DNA of 64,000 nt. It comes from Aromatoleum toluvorans. Its GTDB lineage: Bacteria; Pseudomonadota; Gammaproteobacteria; Burkholderiales; Rhodocyclaceae. Below the pieces are notes generated by a model that saw nothing but the letters and a program-made list of their open reading frames with translations, ran no database searches and was not told the origin of the DNA. Positions 40,541 to 52,517 of this stretch are shown here, one piece after another (position 1 is the stretch's first letter; every line of letters begins with the position of its first letter). The stretch covers positions 59,501 to 123,500 of the forward strand of contig NZ_WTVN01000009.1 of the NCBI RefSeq assembly GCF_012910905.1, in the 5' to 3' direction. The position numbers were made by a program, and so were the translations under genes.

Positions 40541-41140
40541 TCAGTCGGCGGTGGCGAGCGCCTTGGCCTTGCCGCGCTTCGCGGTCACGGCGCGTTTCGT
40601 TCCGGTCGCACGCGCGGCCTCGGTGGCACGCTTGGTCTTGCCGGCGCGCGACGGCATGTTGCACAGGCCGCACACGAATTCGTGCGTCGGGTCGTAGGCG
40701 TGCGCAACGAAGTGGCCGCCGCAGGTAGTGCAGGAGGCCATGTGCAGCAGGTCGGCGTCGAAGAAGCGCACCAGGGTCCACGCCCGCGTCAGGCTCAGCG
40801 CCGGCTCGATCACTTCGGCCTCGATGTGGTCGAGGTAGAGATGGTAGGCCTTCAGGATCGCATCCAGCCCCTTGAGGCCGGTGTGCTGCTGGAAGAAATT
40901 GAAGAAGTTCATGAACAGCGAGGCATGCACGTTGGGCTGCCAGGTCATGAACCAGTCGGTCGAAAACGGCAGCATGCCCTTCGGGGGGGACATGCCACGG
41001 ATTTCCTTGTAGATCTTGAGCAGGCGCTCGCGGCTGAGCCTGGTTTCGGCTTCCAGCATCTGCATGCGCGCACCGAGGCGCACCATTTCGGCAGCACGCT
41101 GGATGTCTTCGGCTTCTTCGATAATGCTCTTGTTCTTCAT
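40541..41140 (-). CDS. flhC: Flagellar master regulator FlhC
   Basis: Zinc-containing subunit (199 residues) of the FlhD-FlhC complex that activates class II flagellar promoters. The four zinc cysteines are C137, C140, C157 and C160, at the same positions as in the E. coli protein. The C-terminal 35 residues are Lys/Ala/Thr-rich and may add non-specific DNA contacts. It follows flhD after 109 bases, with AAGGAG before the start. Confidence 0.96.
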   Translation of the reverse strand: MKNKSIIEEAEDIQRAAEMVRLGARMQMLEAETRLSRERLLKIYKEIRGMSPPKGMLPFSTDWFMTWQPNVHASLFMNFFNFFQQHTGLKGLDAILKAYHLYLDHIEAEVIEPALSLTRAWTLVRFFDADLLHMASCTTCGGHFVAHAYDPTHEFVCGLCNMPSRAGKTKRATEAARATGTKRAVTAKRGKAKALATAD

Positions 41141-41156
41141 GTTGCTCTCCTTGACG

Positions 41157-41174
41157 CCCCGACCCCGGGGCGCT
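41157..41174. other. Hairpin next to the flhC ribosome site
   Basis: CGCCCC and GGGGCG arms around a six-base loop in the flhD-flhC spacer, ending immediately upstream of the flhC AAGGAG ribosome site in the mRNA. It may affect flhC translation or protect the message. There is no U-tract. Confidence 0.4.
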
Positions 41175-41249
41175 TCGCCGCGGCACGACAGGGTGGGCGG
41201 TATCCCCTCCGCCCGTTCGCCCCTGCAGTCGCCCAGCGCCTCGTGGGCG

Positions 41250-41564
41250 CTATCCCGCCAACCGCTTCACCGGCTTGCCCGCTGCGAGAATCGCCGCGTG
41301 CAGGCTGGAACTTGTCTCGTCCCGCCCCTTGCCCGCCAGCAGGCCGGCAAGCAGGGCATCGTCGAACCGGAACAGCAGCATCTGGCTGCTGGCCATTTTC
41401 ACCAGCTTCGCGCTGGAAAGCCCTTCGATGAGGTCTGCCACGTCCTTGTCGACGCCGAGGCGGAACATCGCGGTTTCCCGGTCGCTGCGCAGCATCTGCT
41501 GGGCGAGCATCAGGTACGCGAGATTCAGCTCCTTGATTTCCGCCTGAAAATCAGGACGTTTCAT
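41250..41564 (-). CDS. flhD: Flagellar master regulator FlhD
   Basis: DNA-binding partner of FlhC (104 residues). The helical pattern EIKELNLAYLMLAQQMLRSDRETAMFRLGV and ADLIEGLSSAKLVKMASSQMLLFRF is typical of FlhD. It heads the motility run. The 190-base upstream gap to 41754 is locally AT-rich; a minus-strand TTGCAA followed by T/A-rich sequence is the best promoter candidate, but no clear -10 was fixed. Confidence 0.95.
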   Translation of the reverse strand: MKRPDFQAEIKELNLAYLMLAQQMLRSDRETAMFRLGVDKDVADLIEGLSSAKLVKMASSQMLLFRFDDALLAGLLAGKGRDETSSSLHAAILAAGKPVKRLAG

Positions 41565-41754
41565 TTCCGCTCCCTATCAGGGACAAGCGCCTTAAAGTTA
41601 AAGTGAATTGTGAGCAATTGCAAGCGCATACGGTGAAACCCCTGTTGCGGCTACGCCACACGTAATAACCGCAATCTGTATAAGGTCTTGTATTCAAAGG
41701 GGAAGCACGGGGATCACGCGTCATGCCACGGAAGTCGCCCCGCGGGGCGCAGGC

Positions 41755-43782
41755 TCACTCCGCGGCGACCGGCTCGTTGCGGGAATCGCCGGTTTTCTGC
41801 ACGGTCGCGACGCAGTTGCGACCCTTCTGCTTGGCCAGATAGGCACCGAGATCGGCCTGCTTGATCAGCGCATCGACGTCCTGCATCCAGCTCTCGCGCA
41901 TCGCGACACCGATGCTCGCGCTGATCACCACCTTCGCATCGCCCACCTGCAGCGAAAGGCTGTCGAGCGCGTTGCGCAGACGCTCGGCGCATACGAGCGC
42001 ACGCGCGAGATCGGTTTCCGGGCAGATCGCGAGGAATTCATCGCCCCCGGTGCGGCAGATCACGTCCTGGCCACGCAACGCGCTGCGCAGCGCATCGGCG
42101 GCGCTGCGCAGGACTTCGTCGCCGACGTCGTGGCCGCGGGTGTCGTTGATCTGCTTGAAGTTGTCGAGGTCGATGATCATGCACGACAAGGGCCGCCCCC
42201 AGCGCTGCGCGGCCGACCATTCCTGCTGGATGCGGTCGATCGCGTAGCGACGGTTGGGAAAGCCCGTCAGCGCGTCGGTCAGCGCGGCTTCATGCAGGCG
42301 CCGGTTGGTGACGGCCAGCTGCGAGGCGAAATGGCGGATCTCTTCGTGCTCGCGCTCGACTTCCTGTTGCAGGCGCACCACGCGCTGACCGGCTCGCAGG
42401 CGGGCGGCCAGGATACGGGGACGCAAGGGCTTGGCGATGAAATCGTCGGCACCGGCCTCGAAGGCTTCGACCAGGTGCTCGTCGTCGTCGCTGTGCGTCA
42501 GCAGGATCATGTAGATCGTCTGGCCGATGCGCGTCTGGCGGAGCGCGCGCACGAGGTCCGGGCCGTTGAGCTCGGGCATGTTCCAGTCGAGGATCATGAT
42601 CTGCGGCTGCAGTTCGAGGGCGCGCTCCATGCCTTCGCGGCCGTTGCCGGCTTCGTGGACTTCGTAATGCGCCTGCTCGAGCACGGCACGCAGGCTGCCA
42701 CGCGTGCGTGGTTCGTCGTCGACGATCAGGGCACGCGGACTGTTCGCCGGTGCCTCCTCCACGGCCGGACCGTCGGGCTCCGGGTGGTTCGGCTGCTTTG
42801 CAGGGATTTGCTCTTTGCTCCCGGCCTGCGCCACGGGACCGGGATTTCCGGCCGCAATGCTGATGGGCCCGGACTCGGCGAGGTTGGCGAAATTCGGCGG
42901 CGCGGGCGGGTCGAGCTGCAACATGCTGCACCATTCGACCCACAGGCCTGCGATGCGCTGGCAGTCGGTGACGAGGCATTCGCGCTCGACGCCCAGCGAG
43001 CTTTCCGCGAAGAGCGCGGCGGCGAGCCGGGGCCGGGCGGATTCCTCCGCGACGCAGATCTCGGCAACGCGGCTCGCCGCAGCAAGGGTGTGGAGCAGGC
43101 GGCGCGCCCGCGACCCTTCGGGCGCGGGAACTGTCGCGGGCGCATCGACCTGGGCTACGGCATCGAGGAAGACCTTGGGCAGCCCCCAGTCTTCGAGCAT
43201 TGCACTTGTCAGCTCGCAGTGATTTATCGCGAACTGCGCACCTTCCAGCTCGAGCAGCGGTGCAGCGCCGGGTTTGCGCGTGGACTCAAGCACGAGGTCG
43301 TATTCGGCAGGATAGAGCGTCGCAAGGGCGAGTTCCCCGACATGGGCGAGCAGCCCCACGGCAAAGAGTTCGTCGGCGGCCCCGGCACGGGTCCGCTCCG
43401 CCAGGACCTGGGCCGCCAGCGCGCTCGCGAGGGAGGAACTCCAGAACCGGTTGTAGTCGAATGCACGACAGGCCCCGCGCCGGTAATGCGAGAGCAGCGA
43501 GAAACCCAGCACCATGGTCCGCACCGCGGGCAGCCCCAGCACCATGAGTGCCTCGTGCACGGAGGCAACGGGGCGGCGCTCGAATGCGACGAGTCCGTTG
43601 GCGGCCTTGATGACCCGTCCGACGAATGCCGGGTCGGCACTGATCACCCGCGCCAGCTCGGCGATCGTGACGTCCTGCTGACGCGTGAGGCGGATCACCG
43701 CAAGCGCCACCCCTTTCGGCGACGGAAGGTCGCCCGAGGCGCGAAGCTGCTCGAAGCGGGTCGAATCCAGCGGCGGAGACAT
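41755..43782 (-). CDS. HDOD-REC-GGDEF protein (diguanylate cyclase)
   Basis: A 675-residue signalling protein predicted to make cyclic di-GMP. Domains in order: HDOD (about 10-260), a variable Pro/Ala linker, a receiver (about 350-468, phosphoacceptor Asp399 in LDWNMPELNG), a short coiled coil, and GGDEF (about 500-660). The active site is an intact GGDEF (579-583), and the inhibitory I-site RxxD (570-573) lies five residues before it, so feedback inhibition is expected. ATG 43782 is preferred because a sigma-70 promoter lies inside the longer alternative starting at 43908. It neighbours flhD. Confidence 0.9.
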   Translation of the reverse strand: MSPPLDSTRFEQLRASGDLPSPKGVALAVIRLTRQQDVTIAELARVISADPAFVGRVIKAANGLVAFERRPVASVHEALMVLGLPAVRTMVLGFSLLSHYRRGACRAFDYNRFWSSSLASALAAQVLAERTRAGAADELFAVGLLAHVGELALATLYPAEYDLVLESTRKPGAAPLLELEGAQFAINHCELTSAMLEDWGLPKVFLDAVAQVDAPATVPAPEGSRARRLLHTLAAASRVAEICVAEESARPRLAAALFAESSLGVERECLVTDCQRIAGLWVEWCSMLQLDPPAPPNFANLAESGPISIAAGNPGPVAQAGSKEQIPAKQPNHPEPDGPAVEEAPANSPRALIVDDEPRTRGSLRAVLEQAHYEVHEAGNGREGMERALELQPQIMILDWNMPELNGPDLVRALRQTRIGQTIYMILLTHSDDDEHLVEAFEAGADDFIAKPLRPRILAARLRAGQRVVRLQQEVEREHEEIRHFASQLAVTNRRLHEAALTDALTGFPNRRYAIDRIQQEWSAAQRWGRPLSCMIIDLDNFKQINDTRGHDVGDEVLRSAADALRSALRGQDVICRTGGDEFLAICPETDLARALVCAERLRNALDSLSLQVGDAKVVISASIGVAMRESWMQDVDALIKQADLGAYLAKQKGRNCVATVQKTGDSRNEPVAAE

Positions 43783-43856
43783 CGGCGGCAGTGTCGGGGG
43801 AATCTGGAGAATGTGCCGCGATGCGGGGCGCAAAAACGGCGTTTTGGTTGGGGCGA

Positions 43857-43886
43857 ACTGTACCGCGCCGGACGCTAGGCTGTCAC
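43857..43886 (-). promoter_or_regulatory. Promoter of the HDOD-REC-GGDEF gene
   Basis: On the minus strand, GTGACA (43881-43886) and TACAGT (43857-43862) are 18 bases apart. This predicts a transcription start near 43850 and supports the start codon at 43782. Confidence 0.45.
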
Positions 43887-43963
43887 GGGCAACGAATCGT
43901 GAAGGCATCGCGACGGGGTGTTACGGGATAAAATCTGACCTTACGAACAGGTCGGCGAACACG

Positions 43964-44515
43964 ATGAAATATTGCTCAGACTGCGGCGCGAACGTCACGC
44001 TGCGCATACCGCCCGGTGACACCCTGCCGCGCCACGTGTGCGTGAGCTGCGGGACGATCCACTACCAGAATCCGAAGATCGTCGTCGGCGCAATTCCCGA
44101 ATGGGGCGAGCGCATCCTGCTGTGCCGCCGCGCGATCGAACCGCGCCACGGCTTCTGGACCTTGCCGGCGGGCTTCATGGAGAACGCCGAGAGCACCGCC
44201 GAGGCCGCCGCGCGCGAGACGCTGGAAGAGGCGTGCGCACGCATCGAGGTCGGCGCGCTCTTCACGCTGATCAGCGTGCCGCACATCAACCAGGTGCATA
44301 TCGTGTACCGCGCGCGCCTGCTGGATCTGGATTTCGGCCCCGGCGAGGAGTCGCTGGAGGTGGCGCTGTTCGAGGAGCAGGACATCCCCTGGGACGACAT
44401 CGCGTTCCGCACGATCGCGCTGACGCTGCGCCACTATTTCGAGGATCGGCGCCGCGGCAGCTTCGGCACCCACAACGCGAGCATCCCGGCCCCGCCGGCC
44501 GTGACGATTCCCTGA
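43964..44515 (+). CDS. NUDIX hydrolase with N-terminal zinc ribbon
   Basis: A 183-residue NUDIX protein. Four cysteines (C4, C7, C26, C29) form a zinc ribbon, and the NUDIX box runs from Gly70 with the core RETLEEAC (84-91). The final Gly of the usual REUXEEXGU pattern is replaced by Cys91. This layout resembles the NudC-like subgroup, but the SQPWPFPxS motif of NADH pyrophosphatase is absent, so the substrate is open. ATG 43964 follows a -10-like TAAAAT at 43929-43934. It lies 10 bases upstream of guaD and may share its transcript, hinting at nucleotide or purine metabolism. Confidence 0.9.
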   Translation: MKYCSDCGANVTLRIPPGDTLPRHVCVSCGTIHYQNPKIVVGAIPEWGERILLCRRAIEPRHGFWTLPAGFMENAESTAEAAARETLEEACARIEVGALFTLISVPHINQVHIVYRARLLDLDFGPGEESLEVALFEEQDIPWDDIAFRTIALTLRHYFEDRRRGSFGTHNASIPAPPAVTIP

Positions 44516-44525
44516 GGACCACGCG

Positions 44526-45818
44526 ATGCGTGCGATCCGCGGCGAACTCCTGCACTTTCTCGGCGACCCGGCCGAGCGCGGCGCGGATGCGGTGGAACAC
44601 TTCCCCGACGGGCTGCTGATCGTGCGCGAGGGGTTGGTCGCGGAGGCCGGCCCCGCCGCGGCGCTGCTCGCGAAGCTGCCCGCCGACGCACGCATCGACG
44701 ACCGCCGCGGCCGGCTGATCCTGCCCGGCTTCGTCGATACGCACATCCATTGCGCGCAGACGGACATCATCGCGAGCCCGGGCGGACAGCTGCTCGAATG
44801 GCTCGATCGCTATACCTGGCCGGTCGAGCGGCGCTTCGCCGATCCCGCCCATGCGACGGAAGTCGCGGAATTCTTCTGCGACGAGCTGCTGCGGAACGGG
44901 ACGACCACGGCCGCGGTGTATCCGACCGTGCATCGTGCGTCGGTCGAGGCGCTGTTCGAGGCGGCGTTGCGGCGGCGCATGCGCGTCATCTCCGGCAAGG
45001 TGCTGATGGACCGCAACTGCCCGGCCTTCCTGTGCGAGAGCTGCGAAGGCGGCCACGCCGAATCGGTAGCGCTGATCGAGCGCTGGCACGGGCGCGGCCG
45101 CCTGCTGTACGCCGTGACGCCGCGCTTCGCGGCAACCTCGACACCGCAGCAGATGCGGCTCGCGGGGCAGCTGTTCGCCGATCACGCCGGGATCTACCTG
45201 CAGTCGCACCTCGCGGAGAACCGCGCCGAGGTCGCGTGGATCCGCGAGCTGTATCCCGATGCGCGCAGCTATCTGGACGTCTATGAGCGCTACGGGCAGC
45301 TCGGTCCGCGCAGCGTATTCGCGCACTGCGTGTGGCTCGACGACGCCGACCGCCGGCGCATGGCGGCGACCGGGGCAGCGATGAGCTTCTGCCCGACGTC
45401 GAACCTGTTCCTCGGCTCGGGGCTGTTCGACCTCGCGCAGGCCGATGCGGCCGGGGTGCGCGTCGGCATCGGCACGGACGTCGGGGCGGGGACGAGCTTT
45501 TCGATGCTGCGGACGCTCGCCGAGGCATACAAGGTGCTGCAGTTGAACGGCCAGTCGCTGGCGGCCGAGCGGGCCTTCTATCTCGCGACCCTGGGAGGCG
45601 CGCGCAGCCTGTATCTCGACGACCGGATCGGCAGCTTTGCGCCCGGGCGCGAGGCCGATTTCGTCGTCCTCGACCCGACGGCGACGCCCCTGCTCGCGCG
45701 GCGCAGCGCCGCGTGCGGGACGCTCGCGGAACGGCTGTTCGTGCTGATGATGCTGGGCGACGATCGTGCCGTCGCCGAGACCTGGGTGATGGGCGAGCCG
45801 GCGTGGCGCCGGCCGTGA
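44526..45818 (+). CDS. guaD: Guanine deaminase
   Basis: Zinc amidohydrolase (430 residues) converting guanine to xanthine. The metal motif HIH is in PGFVDTHIHCAQTD near residue 74, and further conserved segments are LLEWLDRYTWPVE, YLQSHLAENRAEV, FAHCVWLDDAD, FCPTSNLFLGSG and GIGTDVGAGTSFSML, all typical of GuaD. No xanthine dehydrogenase or uricase genes are nearby. It is convergent with the acetoacetyl-CoA synthetase gene, separated by a palindromic repeat. Confidence 0.94.
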   Translation: MRAIRGELLHFLGDPAERGADAVEHFPDGLLIVREGLVAEAGPAAALLAKLPADARIDDRRGRLILPGFVDTHIHCAQTDIIASPGGQLLEWLDRYTWPVERRFADPAHATEVAEFFCDELLRNGTTTAAVYPTVHRASVEALFEAALRRRMRVISGKVLMDRNCPAFLCESCEGGHAESVALIERWHGRGRLLYAVTPRFAATSTPQQMRLAGQLFADHAGIYLQSHLAENRAEVAWIRELYPDARSYLDVYERYGQLGPRSVFAHCVWLDDADRRRMAATGAAMSFCPTSNLFLGSGLFDLAQADAAGVRVGIGTDVGAGTSFSMLRTLAEAYKVLQLNGQSLAAERAFYLATLGGARSLYLDDRIGSFAPGREADFVVLDPTATPLLARRSAACGTLAERLFVLMMLGDDRAVAETWVMGEPAWRRP

Positions 45819-45819
45819 C

Positions 45820-45915
45820 ATGGGGAATTCGTCGGGCGGAAAAGCGCAGCGCCTTCCGCCGAATGTAAAGCTCCCCATCCGGCGGATAACGCCTCTGGCT
45901 CATCCGCCCTACCCC
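45820..45915. repeat. REP-like double palindrome between guaD and aacS
   Basis: Two adjacent hairpins. The first has nested arms ATGGGGA/TCCCCAT (45820-45826 and 45872-45878) and, inside, ATTCG...CGAAT with GGCGGAA/TTCCGCC. The second has GGCGGAT/ATCCGCC around AACGCCTCTGGCTC, followed by CTACCC. The GGCGGAT...ATCCGCC pattern is common between convergent genes in proteobacteria and resembles a REP element; it may also act as a terminator. Confidence 0.7.
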
Positions 45916-45922
45916 CTATCGA

Positions 45923-47911
45923 TTACGACGACAACTCGCGACGATTCTCGAACAGCGCGAGCGCCTCGGGGTTCGCGAGCGCTTCGATGTTCTTCACTGG
46001 CCGGTGATGCACGACGTTGCGCACCGCGAGTTCGACAAGCTTGCCGCTCTTGGTGCGCGGAATGTCGCCGACCTGCACGATCTTCGCGGGCACGTGGCGC
46101 GGCGTGGCGTTGTCGCGGATGGCCTGCCTGATGCGGGCGACGAGGGCGTCGTCGAGCGCGAGGCCTTCGCGCAGGCGCACGAAGAGGACGACGCGCACGT
46201 CGGTCGGATCCTGCGGCGGCCAGTCCTGGCCGATCACGATGGATTCGACCACCTCGGGCAGTTTCTCGACCTGGCGGTAGATCTCGGCCGTGCCGATGCG
46301 CACGCCGCCGGGGTTGAGCGTCGCGTCCGAACGCCCGTGGATGACGAGGCCGCCGTGGGCCGTGATCTCGCAGAAGTCGCCGTGACACCACACGTTGGGA
46401 AAGCGCTCGAAGTAGGCGGCGCGGTACTTCGTACCGTCGGGGTCGTTCCAGAAGCCGATCGGCATCGACGGGAAGGGTTTGGTGCACACCAGCTCGCCCT
46501 TTTCCCCGGCGACCGGGCGGCCTTCGTCGTCCCACACCTCGACCGCCATGCCGAGGCCGCGACACTGGATCTCGCCGCGCCACACCGGCAGGGTCGGGCT
46601 GCCGAGGACGAAGCAGGAGACGATGTCGGTGCCGCCGGAGATCGACGCGAGCTGGACGTCGGCCTTGATCGATTCGTACACGAAGTCGAAGCCCTGCGGC
46701 GCGAGCGGGCTGCCGGTGGAAAGCACGGCGCGCAGCGCGGAGAGGTCGTAGGAACGAGCCGGACGGAGTTCGCTCTTGCCGAGGGTCTCGATGTACTTGG
46801 CGGAGGTGCCGAAATGGGTGATGCGTTCCTGCTCGGCGTAGTCCCACAGGACCTTGCCGTCGTCCACGAAGGGGTTGCCGTCGTAGAGCATCAGCGTCGC
46901 GCCGGCGGCGAGGCCGGAAACGAGCCAGTTCCACATCATCCAGCCGCAGGTCGTGAAGTAGAACAGGCGGTCGCCTTCGCGCACGTCGGCGTGCAGCTTG
47001 TGTTCCTTGAGGTGCTGCAGCAGCGTGCCGCCGGCGCCATGCACGATGCACTTGGGCACGCCGGTCGTACCGGACGAGTACATCACGTAGAGCGGATGGT
47101 TGAACGGCAGGCGCTCGTAGTGCGGTTGGGTTTCGCCCGCGTGCGGCGCGAGGAAATCGGCGTACGCGACGGCGTCGCGAATTCCGGAAAGGTCCGGCGT
47201 CGCGTCCCCGGCAAGGTAGGGTACGACGACGAAGCGCTCGACGCTGGGCAGTTGCGGCGCGAGTTCGGCGAGCTTGCCGAGGACGTCGATCGGCTTGCCG
47301 TTGTACCAGTAACCGTCGCAGGCGATCAGCACCTTGGGTTCGGTCTGGCCGAAGCGGTCGAGCACGCCCTGCACGCCGAAGTCGGGCGAAGCCGACGTGA
47401 AGGCGGCGCCGAGGCTCGCCGCCGCGAGCATCGCGACGAGGGTCTCGGGCAGGTTGGGCATCCAGGCGGCGACGCGGTCGTGCTCGCGCACGCCGGCGGC
47501 CCGCAGCGCGGCGGCGAAGCGGGCGACTTCGGCGCGGAGTTCCGCACGGGTCATCGTGCGCTTGACCTTGTCCTCACCCCAGAAGACGAGCGCCTGTTGA
47601 TTGCTGCTGTCGCACAGCAGGTTCTCGGCGAAGTTGAGGCGCGCGTCGGGGAACCAGGCGGCGCCCGGCATGCGCTCGCCGTCGATGAGCTCGCGCGCGC
47701 CGCGCTCGCCGATCACGCCGCCGAAGTCCCAGACTTCACGCCAGAAATCGGTCGAATGGCGCACCGACCAGTCGTGCAAGGCGTCGTAGTCGGCAAGCTG
47801 CAAGCCCGAGGCGTTGCGGATGCGTGCGGTGAAGGCGGCCAGGCCGGTCGCGGCGATCTGTTCGGGCCGCGGGGTCCACAGCGGGCGATCGTCGAATTCC
47901 TTGTTCGTCAT
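45923..47911 (-). CDS. aacS: Acetoacetyl-CoA synthetase
   Basis: ATP-dependent ligase (662 residues) activating acetoacetate to acetoacetyl-CoA. The N-terminal ACAS-type stretch is followed by the AMP-binding core, with [26 protein letters not shown], and the C-terminal domain [13 protein letters not shown]. The length and the TTCGWMMWN and [12 protein letters not shown] motifs match acetoacetyl-CoA rather than acetyl-CoA synthetases. In the leucine pathway, HMG-CoA cleavage yields acetoacetate, so this enzyme completes the route encoded upstream. Confidence 0.93.
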   Translation of the reverse strand: MTNKEFDDRPLWTPRPEQIAATGLAAFTARIRNASGLQLADYDALHDWSVRHSTDFWREVWDFGGVIGERGARELIDGERMPGAAWFPDARLNFAENLLCDSSNQQALVFWGEDKVKRTMTRAELRAEVARFAAALRAAGVREHDRVAAWMPNLPETLVAMLAAASLGAAFTSASPDFGVQGVLDRFGQTEPKVLIACDGYWYNGKPIDVLGKLAELAPQLPSVERFVVVPYLAGDATPDLSGIRDAVAYADFLAPHAGETQPHYERLPFNHPLYVMYSSGTTGVPKCIVHGAGGTLLQHLKEHKLHADVREGDRLFYFTTCGWMMWNWLVSGLAAGATLMLYDGNPFVDDGKVLWDYAEQERITHFGTSAKYIETLGKSELRPARSYDLSALRAVLSTGSPLAPQGFDFVYESIKADVQLASISGGTDIVSCFVLGSPTLPVWRGEIQCRGLGMAVEVWDDEGRPVAGEKGELVCTKPFPSMPIGFWNDPDGTKYRAAYFERFPNVWCHGDFCEITAHGGLVIHGRSDATLNPGGVRIGTAEIYRQVEKLPEVVESIVIGQDWPPQDPTDVRVVLFVRLREGLALDDALVARIRQAIRDNATPRHVPAKIVQVGDIPRTKSGKLVELAVRNVVHHRPVKNIEALANPEALALFENRRELSS

Positions 47912-47930
47912 TTATTGTGTGTCTCCTCGT

Positions 47931-48605
47931 TCAGAACGGGCCGGTCGCAAAGGCGACCGAGTGCGGCAGCACGCCCTGCTCCACCGCGGCGCGCTGTTGC
48001 GCTGCGAGCGCCCGCCGATAGCCTTCGCGTTCCTGCAGACGCTGCCAGTAGGCGAGCACGGCAGGCTTGAAGCGTTCCTTGAGTCCGATGTCGTCGGCCA
48101 GCATCAGCGCGTAGCCGACCGACACATCGGCCGCCGTGAAGCGCCCGGCGCAGATGAACTCCTGCTTTTCCAGCAGCGGTTCGAGCGTGCGCAGGCGCGA
48201 CAGGAACCAGCGTGCGTAGTCCTCGGCGACCTGCGGCTGGCGGCGCTCCTCCGGTTCGAAGCGGGAGTAGCGCAGGACCAGCGTCTGCGGGAAAGTCAGC
48301 GTCGCCTCGCCGAAGTGCAGGAAGTTGAGGTAGGCGCCGAAATCGGGCTCGTCGGTTTCGACATTGAGCGCGCCTGGCGAGTGCCGGGCGGCGAGGTAGT
48401 GGCAGATCGCCGCGGACTCGGTCATGCGCGTCGCGCCGTCGTAGAACGCGGGGATCGTGCCGAGGGGATTGACCTCCAGGTACTGCGGCGCGTCGAGGCG
48501 CGGCGGGAATGGCAGCACCTTCAGTTCGTAGGGCAGGCCGAGTTCCTCCAGCATCCACAGCGGCCGGAACGAGCGCGCATTGATGCAGTGGTACAGGGTG
48601 ATCAT
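47931..48605 (-). CDS. Glutathione S-transferase family protein
   Basis: A 224-residue soluble protein with the thioredoxin-like N-terminal domain (MITLYHCINARSFRPLWMLEEL, EVNPLGTIPAF, TESAAICHYLA) and a helical C-terminal domain including FTAADVSVGYAL. The substrate is unknown. It sits between the acyl-CoA ligase and aacS genes in the same direction, 15 and 19 bases from each, so it is probably part of the operon, but a role in branched-chain acid metabolism is only positional. Confidence 0.92.
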   Translation of the reverse strand: MITLYHCINARSFRPLWMLEELGLPYELKVLPFPPRLDAPQYLEVNPLGTIPAFYDGATRMTESAAICHYLAARHSPGALNVETDEPDFGAYLNFLHFGEATLTFPQTLVLRYSRFEPEERRQPQVAEDYARWFLSRLRTLEPLLEKQEFICAGRFTAADVSVGYALMLADDIGLKERFKPAVLAYWQRLQEREGYRRALAAQQRAAVEQGVLPHSVAFATGPF

Positions 48606-48620
48606 GTCCCCTCCCCTCGC

Positions 48621-50309
48621 TCAGGCGGTCTTCGCTTCGGCCAGCCCCAGTTCCTGCTTCATGCGTTCGCGGATCTGGAATTTCTGGATCTTGCCGGTGA
48701 CGGTCATCGGGAATGCATCGACGAAGCGGATGTAGCGCGGGACCTTGTAGTGTGCGATCTGGCCCTGGCAGAAGTCGCGCACCTCGGTTTCGGTGAGCGT
48801 CTGGCCTTCGCGCACGATGACCCAGGCGCACAGCTCTTCGCCGTATTTCTGGTCCGGCACGCCGACGACCTGCACGTCGAGGATCTTGGGATGGCGGTAG
48901 AGGAACTCCTCGATCTCGCGCGGGTAGAGGTTTTCCCCGCCGCGGATGACCATGTCCTTGATGCGGCCGACGATGTTGCAGAAGCCTTCGTCGTCGATCG
49001 TCGCGAGGTCGCCGGTATGCATCCAGCCGCCGGCGTCGATCGCTTCGCGGGTTTTCGCTTCGTCTTCCCAGTAGCCGAGCATCACCGAGTAGCCGCGCGT
49101 GCACAGCTCACCCGGCGTGCCGCGCGGGACGATGCGGCCTTCGTTGTCGACGATCTTCACTTCGAGGTGCGGCTGGACGCGGCCGACGGTGGAGACGCGG
49201 CGATCGAGCGGGTCGTCGGTGCCGCTCTGGAAGCTCACCGGCGAAGTCTCGGTCATGCCGTAGGCGATCGTCACTTCGCGCATGTTCATCTTGTCGATGA
49301 CGCGCTTCATCACTTCGATCGGGCACGGGCTGCCGGCCATGATGCCGGTGCGCAGGCGCGACAGGTCGAATTCGGCGAAGCGCGGATGGTCGAGCATCGC
49401 GATGAACATCGTCGGCACGCCGTAGTTTGCGGTGCAGCGCTCCTCGGCGAGGGTTTCGAGCACGGCCAGCGGCTCGAAGGCTTCGGCCGGGTAGATCATC
49501 GTGGCGCCGTGCGTGAGGCAACCGAGGTTGCCCATCACCATGCCGAAGCAGTGATAGAGCGGCACCGGGATGCATAGGCGGTCGCCTTCGACGAGGCGGA
49601 TCGCTTCGCCGACGAAGAAGCCGTTGTTGAGGATGTTGTGGTGCGACAGCGTCGCGCCCTTGGGCTGGCCGGTGGTGCCGGACGTGAACTGGATGTTGAT
49701 GGGGTCGTCGAACTGCAGTTCGTCGCCGAGGGTTTCGAGGGCGTCGAGTTCGTCGCCGGAGGGGGCGTGCAGCAGGTCGTCGAAATTGAGCATGCCGTGC
49801 GTCCTGTCGGCGCCCATGCGGATGACGATTTCGAGCGACGGGAGCTTGGCGGATTTCAGCTGGCCGGCTTCGGACTGCGCGAGTTCGGGCGCAAGGTCGC
49901 CGAGCATTTCGAGGTAGTTGCTGGTCTTGAAGGCGGGCGACATCACCAGCGCACGGCAGCCGACCTTGTTCAGCGCGTACTCGAGCTCGGCGCGGCGGTA
50001 GGCGGGGTTGATGTTCACCAGCACGAGGCCCGCCTTCGCGGTCGCAAACTGGGTCAGCGCCCATTCGGTGTTGTTCTGCGACCAGATGCCGACACGCTCG
50101 CCGCGCTTGAGGCCGAGGCGCATCAGGCTGCACGCGAGGGCATCGACGCGTTGCTTGAGCGCTGCGTAGGTGAGGCGCACGTTCTGGTGACGCACGACGA
50201 GGGCTTCGCGCGCGGCGTGGCGGGCGCAGGCCTCGTCGAAGAAGCGGCCGATGGTCTGGCCGATGAGGCGCTTTTCGGACGCGCCATGGACGTAGCTCAA
50301 CGGGGTCAT
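48621..50309 (-). CDS. Acyl-CoA ligase (AMP-binding)
   Basis: A 562-residue ANL-family ligase that activates a carboxylic acid to its CoA thioester. The ATP motif is [16 protein letters not shown], followed by [10 protein letters not shown], and the C-terminal domain has [23 protein letters not shown] and the catalytic Lys in [12 protein letters not shown]. Its length and motifs resemble medium- or branched-chain fatty acyl-CoA synthetases; its place in this cluster suggests isovalerate or a related acid as substrate. ATG 50309 has GGAG nine bases upstream, whereas the GTG at 50324 overlaps that site. Confidence 0.92.
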   Translation of the reverse strand: MTPLSYVHGASEKRLIGQTIGRFFDEACARHAAREALVVRHQNVRLTYAALKQRVDALACSLMRLGLKRGERVGIWSQNNTEWALTQFATAKAGLVLVNINPAYRRAELEYALNKVGCRALVMSPAFKTSNYLEMLGDLAPELAQSEAGQLKSAKLPSLEIVIRMGADRTHGMLNFDDLLHAPSGDELDALETLGDELQFDDPINIQFTSGTTGQPKGATLSHHNILNNGFFVGEAIRLVEGDRLCIPVPLYHCFGMVMGNLGCLTHGATMIYPAEAFEPLAVLETLAEERCTANYGVPTMFIAMLDHPRFAEFDLSRLRTGIMAGSPCPIEVMKRVIDKMNMREVTIAYGMTETSPVSFQSGTDDPLDRRVSTVGRVQPHLEVKIVDNEGRIVPRGTPGELCTRGYSVMLGYWEDEAKTREAIDAGGWMHTGDLATIDDEGFCNIVGRIKDMVIRGGENLYPREIEEFLYRHPKILDVQVVGVPDQKYGEELCAWVIVREGQTLTETEVRDFCQGQIAHYKVPRYIRFVDAFPMTVTGKIQKFQIRERMKQELGLAEAKTA

Positions 50310-50391
50310 GGTGTCTCTCTCCACTCTTCCTTATTTGAATTCATGGCGTAGCGGCGGGCTCGCATCCGGCCCTAAGATATCGGCGCGGTCG

Positions 50392-50487
50392 CTCCCTCCC
50401 CTTCAAGGGGAGGGTTGGGGTGGGGATGGGTTAAACGGGAGCCACAGAAACCCATCCCCCTCCTAACCTCCCCCTTGAAGGGGGAGG
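50392..50487. repeat. Long inverted repeat with CCCCTTCAAGGGG core
   Basis: The left arm (50392-50432) and right arm (50449-50487) are near-complementary over about 39 bases. Each arm itself contains a palindrome built on CCTTCAAGG or its complement. The loop is about 16 bases. It fills the gap between the carboxylase alpha-subunit gene and the acyl-CoA ligase gene. It resembles GC-rich dispersed repeats I associate with betaproteobacterial genomes. It could attenuate or process the operon transcript. Confidence 0.75.
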
Positions 50488-50497
50488 AACAAGGCGT

Positions 50498-52504
<2,007 letters not shown>

Positions 52505-52517
52505 TCTTGTCTCCCCC

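Noticed and set aside
41606..41621. A lac-operator-like AATTGTGAGCAATTGC upstream of flhD, also considered as a CRP half site
   Set aside because: Only one TGTGA half matches CRP, the second half does not, and no LacI-type gene is nearby.
43783..43908. A longer start for the HDOD-REC-GGDEF protein at 43908
   Set aside because: It has no ribosome site, the extra residues are not part of a domain, and a promoter lies inside the extension.
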